Made by a program: the position numbers and the translations under genes
Shown: positions 16,817 to 26,454 of the stretch, in pieces
Position numbering within the stretch: position 1 is the stretch's first letter
Layout of the letters: every line of letters begins with the position of its first letter
Assembly (NCBI GenBank): GCA_919901855.1
Contig: CAKKQC010000022.1
Location: forward strand, 94,251-158,250
From: a bacterium
Lineage (GTDB): Bacteria; Oederibacteriota; CAKKQC01
DNA length: 64,000 nt
Reading direction: 5' to 3'
Notes under the pieces: model-generated
What the model saw: only the letters and a program-made list of their open reading frames with translations
The model's database searches: none
What the model was told of the DNA's origin: nothing

Positions 16817-18637
16817 ATGGCGCCGACGATTGACCAGCTCGCGAAGATGGGCCAGAAGCTCCGCAGGCACAGTATCCTGATGACGACCGAGGCGGGAAGC
16901 GGCCATCCCACGACGTGCATGTCCGCCGCCGACATCATGTCCGTCCTCTTCTTCTCCGAGATGAAGTTCAACCCCGCGAATCCCGCTCAGCGCGACGCCG
17001 ATCTCTTCGTCCTCTCCAAGGGCCATGCGGCCCCGATCTGGTATGCGGCACTGCGCGAGACGGGCGCGATCGACGACGACCTCCTGACCCTGCGCAAGTT
17101 CACGAGCCGCCTCGAAGGCCACCCGATGCCCCGGCTGCCGTGGACGAAGGTCGCGACAGGGTCGCTCGGCCAGGGCCTCTCGGCCGCGGCCGGTATGGCG
17201 GTGGCCAAGCGCATGGACGGGTACCCCTCGCGCGTGTACTGCCTGCTCGGCGACGGCGAGACGGCCGAGGGGTCGGTGTGGGAGGCCGCGCAGTTCGCGT
17301 CCTTCAACAAGCTCGACAACCTCTGCGCGATCGTGGACATGAACGCGCTGGGGCAGAGCGGTCCGACCATGCACCGGCACGACGCGGCGGCGCTGGCCGC
17401 CAAGTGGACGGCGTTCGGCTGGCAGGCGGTCGTGGCCGACGGCCACAACGTCCAGGCGCTGCTTGACGCGTTCGCGAAAGCCCGGGCCGGCTCGGGGAAG
17501 CCGACGGCGATCGTGGCCGTGACCGAGAAGGGCAAGGGCGTGTCGTTCACCGAGGGCAAGGAAGCCTGGCACGGCAAGGCGATGAAGAAGGACGAGGCCG
17601 CCAAGGCCGTGGCCGAGCTGGGCGACACGGAGATCACGCTAAAGCCACAGGCCGTGAGCTGGGCGGCGAACGCGGCCCCCGCGGACGCCCCCCAGCCCTG
17701 GGTTCCGCCGTACAAGATCGGGGACGAGGCCGCGACGCGCGAAGCGTACGGCACCGCGCTCGTGAAGCTGGGGGAGACCGGCAAGGACGTCGTCGTCACG
17801 GACGGCGAGGTCAAGAACTCGACGTACGCGGATAAATTCAAGAAGGCCTATCCCGACAGGTTCGTCGAGGGATTCATTGCCGAACAGAACATGGTCGGCG
17901 TCGCGCTGGGGATGGCCACCGAGGGCAAGATCGCGTTCGCGTCCTCGTTCGCCTGCTTCCTCTCGCGCGCCTACGACTTCATCCGGATGGCCGGCTTCTC
18001 GCACCCCAAACACCTGATCCTGTGCGGAAGCCACGCGGGCGTCTCGATCGGCGAGGACGGACCCTCGCAGATGGCGCTCGAGGACCTGGCCATGATGCGA
18101 CCGCTGTTCAACACGACCGTCCTCTATCCGAGCGACGCCGTCTGTGCCGAGCGGCTGGTCTACGAAGCCGCGAAGACCGACGGGATCGTGTATATCCGGA
18201 CGAGCCGGCCGAAAACCAAGGTCCTGTATGACGCCAATGAGACCTTCCCGGTCGGGGGTTCCAAGGTCCTGCGCGCCTCGGGGTCGGACCAGGCCACGGT
18301 CGTGGCCGCGGGCGTGACCGTCTACGAGGCGCTCATCGCGTGGGAAAAGCTCAAGACCGAGGGGATCGCGATCCGGGTCGTCGACGCCTACTCGATCAAG
18401 CCGATCGACACGGCGACACTCCAGCGGGCGGCCCTCGAGACGAAGAAGATGGTCACGGTCGAGGACCACTCGCCCAACGGCGGGCTGGGCGAGGCCGTCT
18501 GCCAGGCGGTCGCGGGGAAGGCCCCGGTGACCCTCCTGGGAGTGCGCAAGGTCCCGCAGTCCGGGACGCCTACGGAACTGCTGGCGGCCTACGGCATCGA
18601 CGCGGCAGCGATCGTCGCGGCAGTGAAGTCGGCCTGA
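16817..18637 (+). CDS. tkt: Transketolase
   Basis: 606 residues, slightly shorter than the usual 650-670. Thiamine-diphosphate domain: residues 1-280 with GSGHPTTCMSAADI, SKGHAAPIWY, GSLGQGLSAAAG and the TPP/metal motif GDGETAEGSVWEA. The pyrimidine and C-terminal domains follow (FIAEQNMVGVALGMA, EDGPSQMALEDLAMMR, VTVEDHSPNGGLGEA). It moves two-carbon units in the pentose-phosphate and Calvin cycles. The compact form resembles archaeal-type or fused N/C transketolases. Confidence 0.93.
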   Translation: MAPTIDQLAKMGQKLRRHSILMTTEAGSGHPTTCMSAADIMSVLFFSEMKFNPANPAQRDADLFVLSKGHAAPIWYAALRETGAIDDDLLTLRKFTSRLEGHPMPRLPWTKVATGSLGQGLSAAAGMAVAKRMDGYPSRVYCLLGDGETAEGSVWEAAQFASFNKLDNLCAIVDMNALGQSGPTMHRHDAAALAAKWTAFGWQAVVADGHNVQALLDAFAKARAGSGKPTAIVAVTEKGKGVSFTEGKEAWHGKAMKKDEAAKAVAELGDTEITLKPQAVSWAANAAPADAPQPWVPPYKIGDEAATREAYGTALVKLGETGKDVVVTDGEVKNSTYADKFKKAYPDRFVEGFIAEQNMVGVALGMATEGKIAFASSFACFLSRAYDFIRMAGFSHPKHLILCGSHAGVSIGEDGPSQMALEDLAMMRPLFNTTVLYPSDAVCAERLVYEAAKTDGIVYIRTSRPKTKVLYDANETFPVGGSKVLRASGSDQATVVAAGVTVYEALIAWEKLKTEGIAIRVVDAYSIKPIDTATLQRAALETKKMVTVEDHSPNGGLGEAVCQAVAGKAPVTLLGVRKVPQSGTPTELLAAYGIDAAAIVAAVKSA

Positions 18638-18648
18638 GCCCCCACGTC

Positions 18649-20817
18649 ATGGCCGACCGCATCCTGAACCAGGCAGTCGACGTCAGCGAGGAGTTCCGGA
18701 ACGCGGCCAACGACTTCTTCCTGCCCATGCGGCTGGAAGGATGGGATGCCCGGAAGGGACAGGGCCGGCTCCGGTGGGAGCGGCAGCGGCTCGAGCCGGG
18801 TGTGGAATTCGCCAACGCCGGCCGCGCGTTCGCGCGCAACGATGCCCACTCTTTCCGGGGCGGCCTCTACGGTGACGAGCTCTGCCCGTTCTCGGTCTCG
18901 TTCGTCACGCCGAGGACCATCCGCATCCGGATGGCGACCGCGCGCGCCTTCCGCAAGACCGAGTCCTCGCTCATGCTGGCACGACGGGTCCCCACGGACC
19001 GCTCCTGGCGCGCTTCGGGGACGTCCGGAACGACCGTCTATCGCAGTGCCTGCGCGACGGTCATCGTCCAGTCCGATCCCTGGCGCGTCTCGATCGCGGA
19101 CGCCGCGGGAGGTGAGCTGACGCACACCCTCCACGTCGCGGACACCGCCTGCTTCCTGAACTACGACCCCATGCCCTTCTCGTTCGTCCGCCGGCCGGGA
19201 GACATGCGCCGCCAGCTCGTGTCGTCCTTCTCGCTCGCGCACGACGAGAAGATATTCGGATGCGGGGAGTCGTTCACGCGGCTCGACAAGCGCGGCCAGC
19301 GGGTCGTGCTCTGGACCTCGGACGCGCAGGGCGTCCAGAACGACCGGATGTACAAGCCGATCCCGTTCTTCATGAGCTCCGCCGGGTACGGGATGTTCGT
19401 CCACGGGACCACCCCCATGGCATTCGACTTCGGGAAGACCTACGACGCCACGACCGCGCTCTTCACCGGCGACGACGAGCTGGACCTGTTCATCTTCACG
19501 GGGACGCCCAAGGAGATCCTGTCGGAATACACGGCGCTCACGGGCCGGTCGCCGGTGCCGCCGACCTGGTCGTTCGGGCTCTGGATGAGCCGGATCTCGT
19601 ACTTCAGCCAGAAGGAGGCCATGGACGCGGCGCGGGGACTCCGGAAGCGCCGGATCCCGTGCGACGTCCTCCACCTCGACACCGGGTGGTTCGAGAGGGA
19701 CTGGGAATGCGACTACGAGTTCGCGCCGAAACGATTCCCGAACCCGAAGGGGATGATCCGCGACCTGGGGAAGAAGGGCCTCCGCGTCTGCCTCTGGCAG
19801 TTGCCATATTTCATCAGGGGCAACAAGCTCTACGACGAAATCGTCCGCAAGGGCCTCGCGATCCGTGACGCCGAGGGAGGGCCGGAGGTCCAGGAGGCCG
19901 TCCTCGACTTCAGCAACGCGAGGACCGTCCGGTGGTATCAGGACAAGCTGGGGCGGCTCCTCCGCATGGGCGTCGCCGCGATCAAGGTGGACTTCGGTGA
20001 GGGCGGGCCGCTCGAAGGGCGCTACGCGTCCGGCCGGAGCGGCTGGTACGAGCACAACCACCTCCCGCTCCGGTACAACCGGGCCGCCGCCGGGATCACG
20101 AAGCGGGTACGCGGCAACGGGTTCATCTGGGCGCGGTCGGCCTGGGCCGGGAGCCAGCGGTACCCCTTGCACTGGGGCGGCGACGCCGAGAACACGGATT
20201 CGGCCATGGCCGCGACCCTGCGGGCCGGGCTCTCGTTCGGGCTCTCGGGGTTCTCGTTCTGGAGTCACGACATCGGGGGATTCGTGAAGCGTTCTCCCGA
20301 GGACCTCTACGCCCGGTGGATGCCCTTCGGGATGCTGACCTCGCACAGCCGGTGCCACGGCGCCCCGCCGAAGGAGCCTTGGGCCTACGGCCCCGCGTTC
20401 ACGGACCTCTTCCGCCGGTGCGTGGAACTCAGGTACCGGCTCATGCCCTACATCCTCGAGCAGGCGCGTGAGTCGTCGAAGAACGGCTGGCCGATGCTCC
20501 GCGCCCTGTTCTTCGAGTACCCGGAGGACCCCGGGTCATGGCTGGTCGACGACGAGTACCTGTTCGGCCGGGATCTCCTCGTGGGGCCGCTCTTCGATGC
20601 GTCCCGTCAGCGGCGCATGTACCTGCCGCCGGGCCGCTGGATCGACTACCAGACCCGGCGCGCCTACGAAGGCCCGGGCTGGCACACGATTCCGGTGGGG
20701 CCGATCCCGGCCGTGATCCTGGCGCGTCGCGGTGCCGCGATCCCGCACATCGCGCTGGCCCAGTCCACGGACGCCATGGACTGGCGCACGGTCCGGCCCG
20801 TCACCTTCGGGGGCTGA
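18649..20817 (+). CDS. GH31 family alpha-glycosidase (alpha-xylosidase-like)
   Basis: 722 residues: N-terminal beta-sandwich to about residue 260, then a (beta/alpha)8 barrel. The catalytic nucleophile Asp448 is in IKVDFGEG and the proposed acid/base Asp512 in HWGGDAENT; FWSHDIGGF and WMPFGMLTSHSR are further GH31 signatures. YicI-type alpha-xylosidases have the same KVDFGE motif, so xylosidase activity is the likeliest, with alpha-glucosidase an alternative. There is no signal peptide, so it is cytoplasmic. It follows tkt by 11 bases, and xylose released could feed the pentose-phosphate pathway. Confidence 0.88.
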   Translation: MADRILNQAVDVSEEFRNAANDFFLPMRLEGWDARKGQGRLRWERQRLEPGVEFANAGRAFARNDAHSFRGGLYGDELCPFSVSFVTPRTIRIRMATARAFRKTESSLMLARRVPTDRSWRASGTSGTTVYRSACATVIVQSDPWRVSIADAAGGELTHTLHVADTACFLNYDPMPFSFVRRPGDMRRQLVSSFSLAHDEKIFGCGESFTRLDKRGQRVVLWTSDAQGVQNDRMYKPIPFFMSSAGYGMFVHGTTPMAFDFGKTYDATTALFTGDDELDLFIFTGTPKEILSEYTALTGRSPVPPTWSFGLWMSRISYFSQKEAMDAARGLRKRRIPCDVLHLDTGWFERDWECDYEFAPKRFPNPKGMIRDLGKKGLRVCLWQLPYFIRGNKLYDEIVRKGLAIRDAEGGPEVQEAVLDFSNARTVRWYQDKLGRLLRMGVAAIKVDFGEGGPLEGRYASGRSGWYEHNHLPLRYNRAAAGITKRVRGNGFIWARSAWAGSQRYPLHWGGDAENTDSAMAATLRAGLSFGLSGFSFWSHDIGGFVKRSPEDLYARWMPFGMLTSHSRCHGAPPKEPWAYGPAFTDLFRRCVELRYRLMPYILEQARESSKNGWPMLRALFFEYPEDPGSWLVDDEYLFGRDLLVGPLFDASRQRRMYLPPGRWIDYQTRRAYEGPGWHTIPVGPIPAVILARRGAAIPHIALAQSTDAMDWRTVRPVTFGG

Positions 20818-20825
20818 CGGGGGGA

Positions 20826-20831
20826 TATAAT
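20826..20831 (+). promoter_or_regulatory. Consensus TATAAT 7 bases before ATG 20839 (leaderless)
   Basis: A perfect TATAAT is followed by CCTCCCC and then the start codon. No good -35 box is visible. The placement predicts transcription starting at the A of ATG. Confidence 0.5.
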
Positions 20832-20838
20832 CCTCCCC

Positions 20839-22428
20839 ATGAACAACATCGGGTCCACGATTGCCAGGGTCGTCGGTGGATTCCTCGCCTTCGGGCTGCT
20901 CTTCGCGATGTCGTGCTCCGCCAGCACGCTGGTCTGGGGCGTGCCGCCCGCGTGGGGCCTGGTCGCGCTCTTCGTGCTCTCGCTGGGTCTTCTGGCCGGG
21001 TTCGGCCGGTTGGCGGGATGGCTCCCGAATGCGGAAGCGACGCCCCGCCACGTCGTCCCGCTCCTCTGGCTCTGGCTGGCGACGGTCATCGTGCTGGTCG
21101 CAGTCGCCCAGTTCTGGAACGCGAGGATTGGCCGCCTCGAGGCCGCGCTCAAAGCCGAGGGGCTCCCCGCGTCCCTCGCCGAGTACGCCGAGGACGTGCC
21201 TGCCGCCAGGAACGGCGCGGCCGCGCTCGAGGCGTGGACGGCGACCTTCACCCGGACCCGGGCGGGGGATCCCCGGGACTTCAATCCCGTCACCGACCTC
21301 TCGAAGGTGCTGGACGACGTCGACGGCGACTGGCAGGCGGAGGCGCCGGGCGACACCACGGGAGCGTGGGGCCCCGCGGCGGCCGCCGCGTTCACCGCGA
21401 TCGAGCGGCGGTACGCGCGGTACATGGGCGGCGTGGACCGGGATCTCACCGCGATACTGGCCCGGTATCCCCGGCGGGTCGCCGTCGATTACCACGTGGT
21501 CGCGAAGGATCCGATGGGGCAGGATGCGCTCAGGGGACTCGGCGCGTTCGTGAGCGCGGAGCGCGGGTACCGCGTGCTGGCGGAGCATAGGGCGATGCAG
21601 GGGGACATGGCCGGCGCCTGGAAGGCGGTCCGCTCCCAGCTCCAGCTCAACCGTCTGATCCTCCAGGATCACACCCTGATCGGGAGGATGATCGTGGTGG
21701 CGAACTCCGGGATCATCGCGAGAACCGCGACCACGATCATGCAGAACCGCCGCGACACCGTCCTGCCGCCCGATCTGGCAAAGGGCCTGGCCGCGATCAT
21801 CGCGGAGCCGTGGGTGGCCGGCGGATTTGCGGGCGAGATCGCGTGGGGTCTCGACGTCCGGCGGCATTCGCGCTCGAAGTGGCTCGGCGGCAGCCTCCTG
21901 GGCAACCGCCGCCTCGGGTATCTCGTCGAGCGCAAGATGACGTTTCTCGGGTTCGCCGACGCCGCCCAGTACCACCAGATCACGCAGGTGCTGGAGCCGG
22001 CGGCGCGGGTGCGCGGCTGGACGCCCGACCTCCGGGGCGGCGAACTGGACCGGTACGCGGTCAGTCGCGGGTGGGCGGCCGCGTGGGTGCCCTGGATCGA
22101 CCTGCCGCGCTACCTCCAGCTCCTCCAGAAGGAGTACGAGGCGAAGACCCGGGTGCAGTTCGCACTCGTGGTTTCGGCGCTTCACCAGTACCGCGCGAAG
22201 ACCGGGAAGTACCCGCCGGGACTCGCGCTGCTGGCGCCGCGGTATCTCGACGCCGCGACCCTCGCGGACGTCTTCTCCGGGCGGGAGCTCGGCTATCAGC
22301 CCGGCGCCAAGGGCGCCGGGTATGAGCTATCGAGTGTCGGGCCGCTGGGCAACCGGAGCGACTCGCGGGCACGCATCCTGGCTGTGAAGGAACCGCTCGG
22401 CGTCAAGACGCCCGTCACAAAACCCTAG
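20839..22428 (+). CDS. Membrane-anchored protein of unknown function
   Basis: 529 residues. Two N-terminal membrane helices at about residues 10-60 and 73-93, then a 430-residue mostly helical exported domain. Near the end, VVSALHQYRAKTGKYPPGL followed by LAPRYLD resembles the conserved segment of type II secretion pseudopilins and related secreted proteins. No enzyme motif was found. Its TAG stop overlaps the TAG of the convergent gene on the other strand (the four bases CTAG). Confidence 0.6.
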   Translation: MNNIGSTIARVVGGFLAFGLLFAMSCSASTLVWGVPPAWGLVALFVLSLGLLAGFGRLAGWLPNAEATPRHVVPLLWLWLATVIVLVAVAQFWNARIGRLEAALKAEGLPASLAEYAEDVPAARNGAAALEAWTATFTRTRAGDPRDFNPVTDLSKVLDDVDGDWQAEAPGDTTGAWGPAAAAAFTAIERRYARYMGGVDRDLTAILARYPRRVAVDYHVVAKDPMGQDALRGLGAFVSAERGYRVLAEHRAMQGDMAGAWKAVRSQLQLNRLILQDHTLIGRMIVVANSGIIARTATTIMQNRRDTVLPPDLAKGLAAIIAEPWVAGGFAGEIAWGLDVRRHSRSKWLGGSLLGNRRLGYLVERKMTFLGFADAAQYHQITQVLEPAARVRGWTPDLRGGELDRYAVSRGWAAAWVPWIDLPRYLQLLQKEYEAKTRVQFALVVSALHQYRAKTGKYPPGLALLAPRYLDAATLADVFSGRELGYQPGAKGAGYELSSVGPLGNRSDSRARILAVKEPLGVKTPVTKP

Positions 22429-25400
22429 TTAATCCGGACGCGGAAGCAGGCGCACCCCGTGGTCTGGACGCCAGCCATCGGCATCGTCCACTTCAGCCAC
22501 CGGGTGCCCGCCACGGGGTTGGCCGTCGTCCACGCGGTGGGCGGCGCCGCCTGGGCGAGGGTGGAGTAGGAGACGTTCATGGCCACGCCGTCCGTGCTCC
22601 CGCAGGCGAGCCCGGCCGAGGTCGCCTCGGGGATGAACGTGGTCCCCATGGGGATTGCATCGGTGACCACGAAGGTGAACGCGCTCGCCGAGGAGTAGTT
22701 GCTCCAGCAGACCTTGAACGTTACGGTATCCCCCGACGCCGCGATGGTGAAGCGGGGTTCCTTGAAGAGTTTGACGTCCGCCCCGACCACGTTCACCGTC
22801 GTCAGTCCGACGATCGAGCCGTCGAAGGCGTCCGAGGCCACGATGGTCTGGTTGCCCAGTTTCGTGAGGCTGACGTTGATGAAGAGGTGGACGCCGTTGT
22901 CCCAGGGGCTGGTGCCGCAGCTCGGCGGCCCGCTGGATTCCCAGACGTAGTTCCACCCGTCCATGGGGTTGCTCTCGATCTTGGCGGTCGCGTCCGTCGA
23001 GGTGAACGACGTGGTCCCGCAGTAGTCCGTCTTCGTGCCGCCGCCGTTGTCGATGACCGCGATCGTGATCCAGAAGGACTGCCCAGTGAAGACGGTCGGG
23101 GGCGCCATGATGACGTAGTGGACCCCGGTTCGGACGAACGGAGCGGTGAAGAACTTTTCCGTGACCTTGCCCTGGAGGTACTGGACCACGAGGTCGCCCT
23201 GGGCGCCGGCCGCCGCGAGCGTCATGCGGTAGTTGGTGCGGGTGCCGCCGGCCGGAACCGACAGAGCCGTGACGACGATGACCTGGTCCACGCCGTCCGT
23301 CGTGTACCGGGCCGACATCGTGCCGCCGCCCTGGGTGGCGCCGTTGATCTGCACCGCCATCCCGGTCTTGGGGGCGAAGACGTTGATATACAGCGTGTCG
23401 TCGTTCTTCCCGCCGGTCGCGTGGTGGAACCAGAAGTCGTCGCCCGCCTGCTGGCCGTCGGCCGAGTGGAGATTGGAAGCCCCGGCCCACTGGCTGTAGA
23501 GCTGGCCGCCGCTGTTCACCTGGATCGGCCCGCCAACGAACAGCTCGATCTTCCACGCGGTAGCGTAGGTCGAGGAGTTCATCGTCGCGTCGTATCCGCC
23601 GCCGTACACGTGCGCGTTTCCGTCAAAGAGCGGGAGGCCGGGGGCCAGTCCGGCGTTCACGCGGTCGACGGCCTTCGGCAACCAGATGCCCCTCGAGCCG
23701 GCCATCGTCGTCGGCCATGCATTGCTCGGCACCTTCGTGCTGATCGGCTGGTACTTGTAGATCCGGTAGGTGGCCGGAGACGCCACGGTCGTGTTGCCTA
23801 CTATGCAGTTGGGGCTGAGCGTCGGGGCACAGATCGGGTAGAAGGTGCCGACGTTGACCGGGGAGACCAGGTTCCCGTTGTCCCGGTTCGGAACCATGCC
23901 GCCGTGGTTGTCGAACGCCCCGCCGATGCCGGGCGCCCCAAAGGTGTGGTAGCCCTGGTAGATAATCATCTGGGTGTCCGAGGAGATGATCCGGAAGTGG
24001 AAAAGGTCGTCGATGGTGGCCGCGTAGGTGCCCTCGAGCGGCATCCAGATGCTCTCCCCGGCGATGTTGCCGGTCTTCACGTAGTCCCAGCCGAGCATCG
24101 CGGGGTTCCACCTGAACAGGTGGACGGTCGTGTCCTGCGCGGCGTCGAAGACGCCCATCGACGTGATGCTCGTGTTGACGATTGCGAGCCGGTCGCCGTG
24201 GCCGATGGTATTCAGCGCGATCTGGTCGGGCCGCATGCTCGTGTAGTGCATGAACCCGCAGTAGTTCAGGCTGGTCGAGGGCAGATACGTGAACGAATCG
24301 TCGTTGGAGTCCGATCCTTCGGCCATGGTCAGCCAAAGGATGGGGGAGTTGGAAGTGACCTTGTAGAGGAAGTCGAACGGATAGGTTTCGCAGACCCCGA
24401 ATCCGTCGTCCCAGATGCCGGGCCAGTAGACGGCCGGGGTCCGCTCGATCTTGCATCCCGCGTTCGAAAGCCCGCCGTCCGCGGCGAATCCGCCCACGCA
24501 CGATCCCGCCAGGACGTTGATGGACGCGCTCTTGCCGCCCGTGAGCGCGACGCCCGTGCCGTTGTACTCGAGCTTCCGGAACTCGAAGTTGGTGCTCATG
24601 TTCAGGGGGAAGAAGCTGATGAAGAACCCGGGACATGCCTTGTCGTCCGAGTTGCCGGCGTAGCTCGTGTACGAGAAGTACATGGTCCGGAGCACGATCA
24701 TGGCCAGGTGCGTGAAGTTCGCGGGCTTGATCGACGGCCCCGTCCCGTCGGCTATCCCCGTCCGCCCCTGCTCGAGGAGGGAAATGCGGTTGATGCAGGT
24801 AGATCCCGCGGGGATCGTCGAGATGACCTTGGTCCGGTACCGGAGGGACAACGTGAACCCGGGCGCCATGTCGAGCTTCCACGTCAGGATCGTCTTCCCC
24901 CCTCCGGTGATCACCTTGCCCGCCGCCGCGGCCGCGCACCCCGAGGGCGTCATCGTCCAGCCCGTGCAGGGGTCGTCGAGACCGTACCCCTGGCTCCAGA
25001 TGTCGAGCTGGTCGGGAACCGTGTCCCAGATGCTCACGGCCCACCATGTCTTCTTGGTCGAGACGTTCTTGAGGAAGATCTCGTAGGTCATCTCGTCGTC
25101 GGGGACGCCGTATCCGCTGGCGAAAAGGATGTCGTTGCTCCCGACCTTCCAGAACAGGAACCGGGCGACGACGGTGTCGGTCGGCTCGCTGATCATGTTC
25201 GGGTTGCACGACGCATTGATGAAGACGGCCTGCGCGACGTTGTTGAGCCGCGAGTTCTCGATCGCGGCCGTGTCGCCGGACCCCGGCTCGAAGCTCTCGC
25301 CGTTGCCCCAGTCCACGGTGAGCTGGAACGTGACGGAACCGGTGGGGCCGCCCGTGGGCAGACCGCCCGGGACGGACCACCGCAGGTGCATGGGCGGGCC

Positions 25401-26183
25401 GGGATCGGGGTCCCAGCCCGGGTCCAGTGGCGGCGCCGCGCTGCCGAACACATAGTGCGTGAAAGGCGGCATCGAGTCGAAGACCTGGATGCCCGTGATG
25501 TTGGTCGTGCCCGGCCGCCCGTAATAGACCGTGTACGTGAGCGTATCCCCGGGCGCGGCCCGGTCGAGGTTTCCCTCCTTGATCACGTACCGGATCATCT
25601 TCGAGGTCGAGTCGGTCGTTACGCCCCATGGCAGCGTGCCCCAGCAGTTGTCGGTCAGCCCGCCCTCGCCCAGGTCGCTGTAGGAGGGGCCGAGCTCGAC
25701 CGTCGCGCCGTCCGTGGGACATGACGAGATGTCCGTGTAGAGGAACAGGGACGGCCCACACAGGCACGCGGTGCAGGGATCCTGCGTGTAGGCGTAGCTG
25801 CCTGCCCAGGTCCAGGCGGGGAAGTTGTCCACGCCCACGGTCCATATGCCGGCGAACGTCATGGTGATGAGACCCGAGTTCGAGGAGCCGCACACCATCT
25901 GCCAGTAGAGGGCCTTGACGTCCCCCAGCGGGCCCCCGCTGGCCGTCCCGTAGTTGAAGATCGTGAGGCCGGTCATCGAGGCGGACGGGCACCACGAGCA
26001 CGAGGTGTCGTCGCACTCGACGATCATGAACGAGGACTGGGGGACCTTGGTCCAGTTGGGGAAGATGTAGCTGTAGCTGCTGAAGGGCGCGACCGGGTTC
26101 GCGAGGATGTCATACTTGTAGTCGGCGACGGCGGGACCCGTAGCCCCCGCCAGGACCACGGCCGTGGCAAGAAGAAAGTTCAT
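22425..26183 (-). CDS. Large secreted DUF11/conserved-repeat protein
   Basis: 1252 residues, minus strand. Signal peptide MNFLLATAVVLAGATGPAVA. At least three DUF11-like modules are visible: GDTLTYTVYYGRPGTTNITG near residue 210, an EIFLKNVSTKKTWWAVSIWDT module near 380 and GDTVTFKVCWSNYSSASAF near the C-terminus. Several Cys-rich loops (CDDTSCSWCP, CTACLCG) suggest disulphides outside the cell. No LPxTG or PEP-CTERM anchor is seen. The frame extends further upstream, but the signal peptide favours ATG 26183. It is probably a surface or matrix protein, with no ligand evident. Confidence 0.65.
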   Translation of the reverse strand: MNFLLATAVVLAGATGPAVADYKYDILANPVAPFSSYSYIFPNWTKVPQSSFMIVECDDTSCSWCPSASMTGLTIFNYGTASGGPLGDVKALYWQMVCGSSNSGLITMTFAGIWTVGVDNFPAWTWAGSYAYTQDPCTACLCGPSLFLYTDISSCPTDGATVELGPSYSDLGEGGLTDNCWGTLPWGVTTDSTSKMIRYVIKEGNLDRAAPGDTLTYTVYYGRPGTTNITGIQVFDSMPPFTHYVFGSAAPPLDPGWDPDPGPPMHLRWSVPGGLPTGGPTGSVTFQLTVDWGNGESFEPGSGDTAAIENSRLNNVAQAVFINASCNPNMISEPTDTVVARFLFWKVGSNDILFASGYGVPDDEMTYEIFLKNVSTKKTWWAVSIWDTVPDQLDIWSQGYGLDDPCTGWTMTPSGCAAAAAGKVITGGGKTILTWKLDMAPGFTLSLRYRTKVISTIPAGSTCINRISLLEQGRTGIADGTGPSIKPANFTHLAMIVLRTMYFSYTSYAGNSDDKACPGFFISFFPLNMSTNFEFRKLEYNGTGVALTGGKSASINVLAGSCVGGFAADGGLSNAGCKIERTPAVYWPGIWDDGFGVCETYPFDFLYKVTSNSPILWLTMAEGSDSNDDSFTYLPSTSLNYCGFMHYTSMRPDQIALNTIGHGDRLAIVNTSITSMGVFDAAQDTTVHLFRWNPAMLGWDYVKTGNIAGESIWMPLEGTYAATIDDLFHFRIISSDTQMIIYQGYHTFGAPGIGGAFDNHGGMVPNRDNGNLVSPVNVGTFYPICAPTLSPNCIVGNTTVASPATYRIYKYQPISTKVPSNAWPTTMAGSRGIWLPKAVDRVNAGLAPGLPLFDGNAHVYGGGYDATMNSSTYATAWKIELFVGGPIQVNSGGQLYSQWAGASNLHSADGQQAGDDFWFHHATGGKNDDTLYINVFAPKTGMAVQINGATQGGGTMSARYTTDGVDQVIVVTALSVPAGGTRTNYRMTLAAAGAQGDLVVQYLQGKVTEKFFTAPFVRTGVHYVIMAPPTVFTGQSFWITIAVIDNGGGTKTDYCGTTSFTSTDATAKIESNPMDGWNYVWESSGPPSCGTSPWDNGVHLFINVSLTKLGNQTIVASDAFDGSIVGLTTVNVVGADVKLFKEPRFTIAASGDTVTFKVCWSNYSSASAFTFVVTDAIPMGTTFIPEATSAGLACGSTDGVAMNVSYSTLAQAAPPTAWTTANPVAGTRWLKWTMPMAGVQTTGCACFRVRIN

Positions 26184-26266
26184 CCTTGCCGCAGGCGCGG
26201 TGCGACCTTCGGTTCTCACGACATCACCCAAGACTGGTCCGCCTTCTCCCCCCTCAGCTTGAGTCA

Positions 26267-26275
26267 ATCATACCA
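26267..26275 (-). promoter_or_regulatory. Extended -10 for the DUF11 gene
   Basis: On the minus strand TGG plus TATGAT lies about 85 bases upstream of ATG 26183. It is divergent from, and within 25 bases of, the pyr operon promoter, so the two units may influence each other. Confidence 0.4.
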
Positions 26276-26290
26276 GCGACCACCCGGGGG

Positions 26291-26319
26291 TTGACAGTGG
26301 GGTCGCCATGGTGTTGAAT
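26291..26319 (+). promoter_or_regulatory. pyr operon promoter
   Basis: A perfect -35 TTGACA (26291-26296), exactly 17 bases of spacer, then TTGAAT (26314-26319). Predicted start near 26326, giving a leader of about 130 bases before pyrR that contains a hairpin at 26350-26369, a leader ORF and a terminator. Confidence 0.7.
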
Positions 26320-26349
26320 TCATCAGGCATCGAATCATGGGTCCTTTAA

Positions 26350-26369
26350 GCCGGACCGGCGAGTCCGGC
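26350..26369 (+). promoter_or_regulatory. Leader hairpin upstream of the pyr leader ORF
   Basis: A 7-bp stem, GCCGGAC with GTCCGGC, around a 6-base loop. It sits immediately before the AAGGAG ribosome site of the leader ORF. Its position would suit a pause or an RNA-binding-protein site. The 3' arm and following bases (GAGTCCGGCAAGGAG) only loosely recall PyrR sites, so PyrR binding is speculative. Confidence 0.4.
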
Positions 26370-26382
26370 AAGGAGCAACGCG

Positions 26383-26454
26383 ATGAAGGCAGGACAACCC
26401 GAAATGCAGGCGGACCGCGGGCCGGGATGGCTCCGCGGTTTTTTTGCGGGCTGA
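26383..26454 (+). CDS. pyr operon leader peptide (23 residues)
   Basis: ATG 26383 is preceded by AAGGAG (26370-26375) with ideal 7-base spacing. The ORF runs 23 codons, ending GWLRGFFAG, and its TGA (26452-26454) overlaps the ATG of pyrR in a TGATG arrangement. The intrinsic terminator at 26414-26445 lies entirely inside it, with the T-run read as Phe codons. This is the layout of a coupled transcription-translation attenuator such as the enterobacterial pyrBI leader. Translation of this ORF is inferred, not shown. Confidence 0.65.
   Translation: MKAGQPEMQADRGPGWLRGFFAG
26414..26445 (+). terminator. Intrinsic terminator/attenuator of the pyr operon
   Basis: Stem A-CCGCGG (26414-26420) with CCGCGG-T (26433-26439), an inner GCC/GGC extension and a GGGAT loop, followed by seven consecutive T at 26439-26445. 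A run of T this long is rare in this GC-rich window. It precedes pyrR by only eight bases, so unregulated termination would silence the whole operon. Confidence 0.75.
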
